6,005 nucleotides of DNA from Acetobacteraceae bacterium (GTDB lineage Bacteria; Pseudomonadota; Alphaproteobacteria; Acetobacterales; Acetobacteraceae), in NCBI GenBank assembly GCA_003164305.1, contig PLSZ01000086.1:1-6005 (forward strand), written 5' to 3'. Position 1 is the stretch's first letter. Every line of letters starts with the position of its first letter. The translations under genes and the position numbers were made by a program. The notes under the pieces are model-generated. The model did no database searches. It worked only from the letters and a program-made list of their open reading frames with translations, and was not told where the DNA came from. This document shows positions 5,112 to 6,005 of this stretch, piece by piece.

Positions 5112-5848
5112 CGGCGTCGCTCCTGCCGTTTGGTGGGCCAGAGACCCTCGGGCGGCGGTGGCACACGCACCAGACGATGCACGAACAGGCCCGAGCAATG
5201 CACCGCGTCGGCGTCGATCTCGCCGGCCGGAACGATCGGTTCGTCGATCTCGACGATGGTGCACTTCGCGGCGGTGGCCATCACCGGATTGAAGTTGCGT
5301 TGCGCGCGGTGGAATTGCAGGTTGCCGAAGGTGTCGGCGCGGACCGCTCGGATGAACGCGTAATCGAGCGGCAGAGCGTATTCCAGTAAGTACTCGCGGC
5401 CGTTGAACACCCGTGTTTCGCGGCCGGCGGCGAGTTCCGTGCCGACGGCGGTGGGGGTGTAGAACGCGGGAATGCCGGCGCCGGCCGCGCGCATCCGTTC
5501 CGCCAGCGTGCCTTGCGGCACGAGTTCGGCGTCGCATTCGCCGGATTCGTAATATTTGGTGAATGGCAACGTATCGGTGGGACGCGTGGCGGCGGTGAAG
5601 GCGCAGATGACCTTCGCGACCTGACCATTTTCAACCAGCATTCCCATGTCCGGCATGCGCGGTTGCTGCGCGCCTCCGGTGGTGTTGCCAACCAGGGTCA
5701 GGCGTTTCGCGCCTTGCTCCAGCAACGCCTGGATCAGGTTGAACGGCGTTCCGGGCATGGCGAAACCGCCAAAAGCGATGGTGCTGCCGTCGGGAATGTC
5801 GGCCACCGCGTCCCGGAAGCTGGCGACCACTTTCGATTTCGGGGCCAT
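5108..5848 (-). CDS. scoA: 3-oxoacid CoA-transferase subunit A (SCOT/PcaI-type alpha subunit)
   Basis: The 246-residue product is the alpha subunit that pairs with the next gene. DGSTIAFGGFAMPGTP (about 20-35) matches the family I CoA-transferase signature with its GGF...G.P core. ELVPQGTLAERMRAAGAGIPAFYTPTAVGT and RNFNPVMATAAK are further family blocks. The length fits separate alpha subunits of about 220-250 residues. GAGGAG lies just upstream of the ATG, close to it (3-base spacer). The segment at about 56-90 (NTTGGAQQPRMPDMG, then TAATRPTDTLPF) differs from the classical Bacillus and Pseudomonas proteins as I recall them, so the substrate should stay open: acetoacetate, another 3-oxo acid, or 3-oxoadipate. 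It is the first gene of the leftward unit visible here; its stop overlaps the next start (ATGA), which suits equal expression of two subunits of one complex. Confidence 0.92.
   Translation of the reverse strand: MAPKSKVVASFRDAVADIPDGSTIAFGGFAMPGTPFNLIQALLEQGAKRLTLVGNTTGGAQQPRMPDMGMLVENGQVAKVICAFTAATRPTDTLPFTKYYESGECDAELVPQGTLAERMRAAGAGIPAFYTPTAVGTELAAGRETRVFNGREYLLEYALPLDYAFIRAVRADTFGNLQFHRAQRNFNPVMATAAKCTIVEIDEPIVPAGEIDADAVHCSGLFVHRLVRVPPPPEGLWPTKRQERRR
5120..5124 (-). promoter_or_regulatory. Shine-Dalgarno sequence of CoA-transferase subunit B
   Basis: AGGAG on the minus strand, 8 bases before ATG 5111, lies within the last codons of subunit A and supports that start over any upstream alternative. 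Confidence 0.65.
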
Positions 5849-6005
5849 CGTCTCCTCGCTTTATATTCGCCGGGGATCAATGGACAGGGTTGGGGCGAAG
5901 TCAAGCGGCGGGGCTTTGCCCCATAGCCATCAGGGTACGACTGGCGAAGGCGAAGATTCGCGTCAAACGTCAGTCTTGGGCACGACCCGAGGATCGGCCC
6001 GCACA
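5849..6005 (-). other. Upstream region of the CoA-transferase/mnmE unit, no convincing gene
   Basis: This 157-bp right-hand end should contain the promoter of the leftward unit. TTGACT at 5904-5899 (minus strand) is a good -35-like hexamer, but no good -10 lies 16-18 bp downstream. A perfect short hairpin GGGGC-TTT-GCCCC sits at 5910-5922 without a T-run. On the minus strand, a frame open from the window edge ends at TGA 5965-5963 after 13 codons and could be the tail of an upstream gene, but it is too short to judge. Nothing here is firmly assigned. Confidence 0.3.
5852..5857 (-). promoter_or_regulatory. Shine-Dalgarno sequence of CoA-transferase subunit A
   Basis: GAGGAG on the minus strand, ending 3 bases before ATG 5848. 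The spacing is short but the match is strong, and it supports this ATG as the true start. Confidence 0.6.

Noticed and set aside
5112..5537. N-terminal extension of CoA-transferase subunit B (or a fusion to it)
   Set aside because: The extra residues are an out-of-frame reading of subunit A; ATG 5111 has a ribosome binding site, an ATGA overlap and gives the normal length.
5860..5865. TATAAA on the minus strand as a -10 box for scoA
   Set aside because: It would place the transcription start within or after the GAGGAG ribosome binding site, and no -35 element lies 16-18 bp upstream.
5910..5922. GGGGC-TTT-GCCCC hairpin as a terminator
   Set aside because: Only 5 bp of stem and no T-run on either strand; short hairpins of this kind are frequent in GC-rich DNA.
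5880..6005. Plus-strand open frame from ATG 5880 running off the window
   Set aside because: Its 42 codons give a Gly/Ser/Thr-rich translation with no recognisable motif and only a weak GGGGA upstream; it also lies over the presumed scoA promoter.

Overview
This is GC-rich bacterial chromosomal DNA with compact, overlapping genes. The combination of an RluB-type pseudouridine synthase next to rsmD, a 427-residue MnmE and a PEP-CTERM sorting signal fits a Gram-negative alphaproteobacterium, possibly an Acetobacteraceae/Rhodospirillales relative. That placement is inferred from protein flavour only; no rRNA or other taxonomic marker is present.

Layout. Positions 1-1661 (+ strand) hold a tight three-gene run. 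It begins with the C-terminal half of a class I glutamine-amidotransferase-like hydrolase (PuuD/peptidase C26 family), followed by an RluB/RluE-type 23S rRNA pseudouridine synthase and the 16S rRNA methyltransferase RsmD. The first two overlap by ATGA; the second and third abut as TGA|ATG. A 176-bp spacer with an AT-rich tract and small inverted repeats follows. Positions 1838-3178 (+) encode the most unusual gene: a predicted secreted protein made of a signal peptide, three tandem phage-tail-collar (COG4675-like) modules and a C-terminal PEP-CTERM anchor. Its 3' end overlaps, tail to tail, the last 22 bp of mnmE.

Positions 3157-5848 (- strand) form a second tightly coupled unit, read right to left: CoA-transferase subunit A, CoA-transferase subunit B, then mnmE. 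Both junctions are 4-bp ATGA overlaps. The two CoA-transferase subunits should form one cytoplasmic enzyme that moves CoA from a donor such as succinyl-CoA to a 3-oxo acid. MnmE is a tRNA wobble-uridine modification GTPase. The rightmost 157 bp contain no convincing complete gene.

Functionally, rluB, rsmD and mnmE are RNA-modification housekeeping genes, and the CoA-transferase pair is ordinary carbon metabolism. The triple-collar PEP-CTERM protein is the accessory element. No tRNA, rRNA, CRISPR array, insertion sequence or clear intrinsic terminator was seen.
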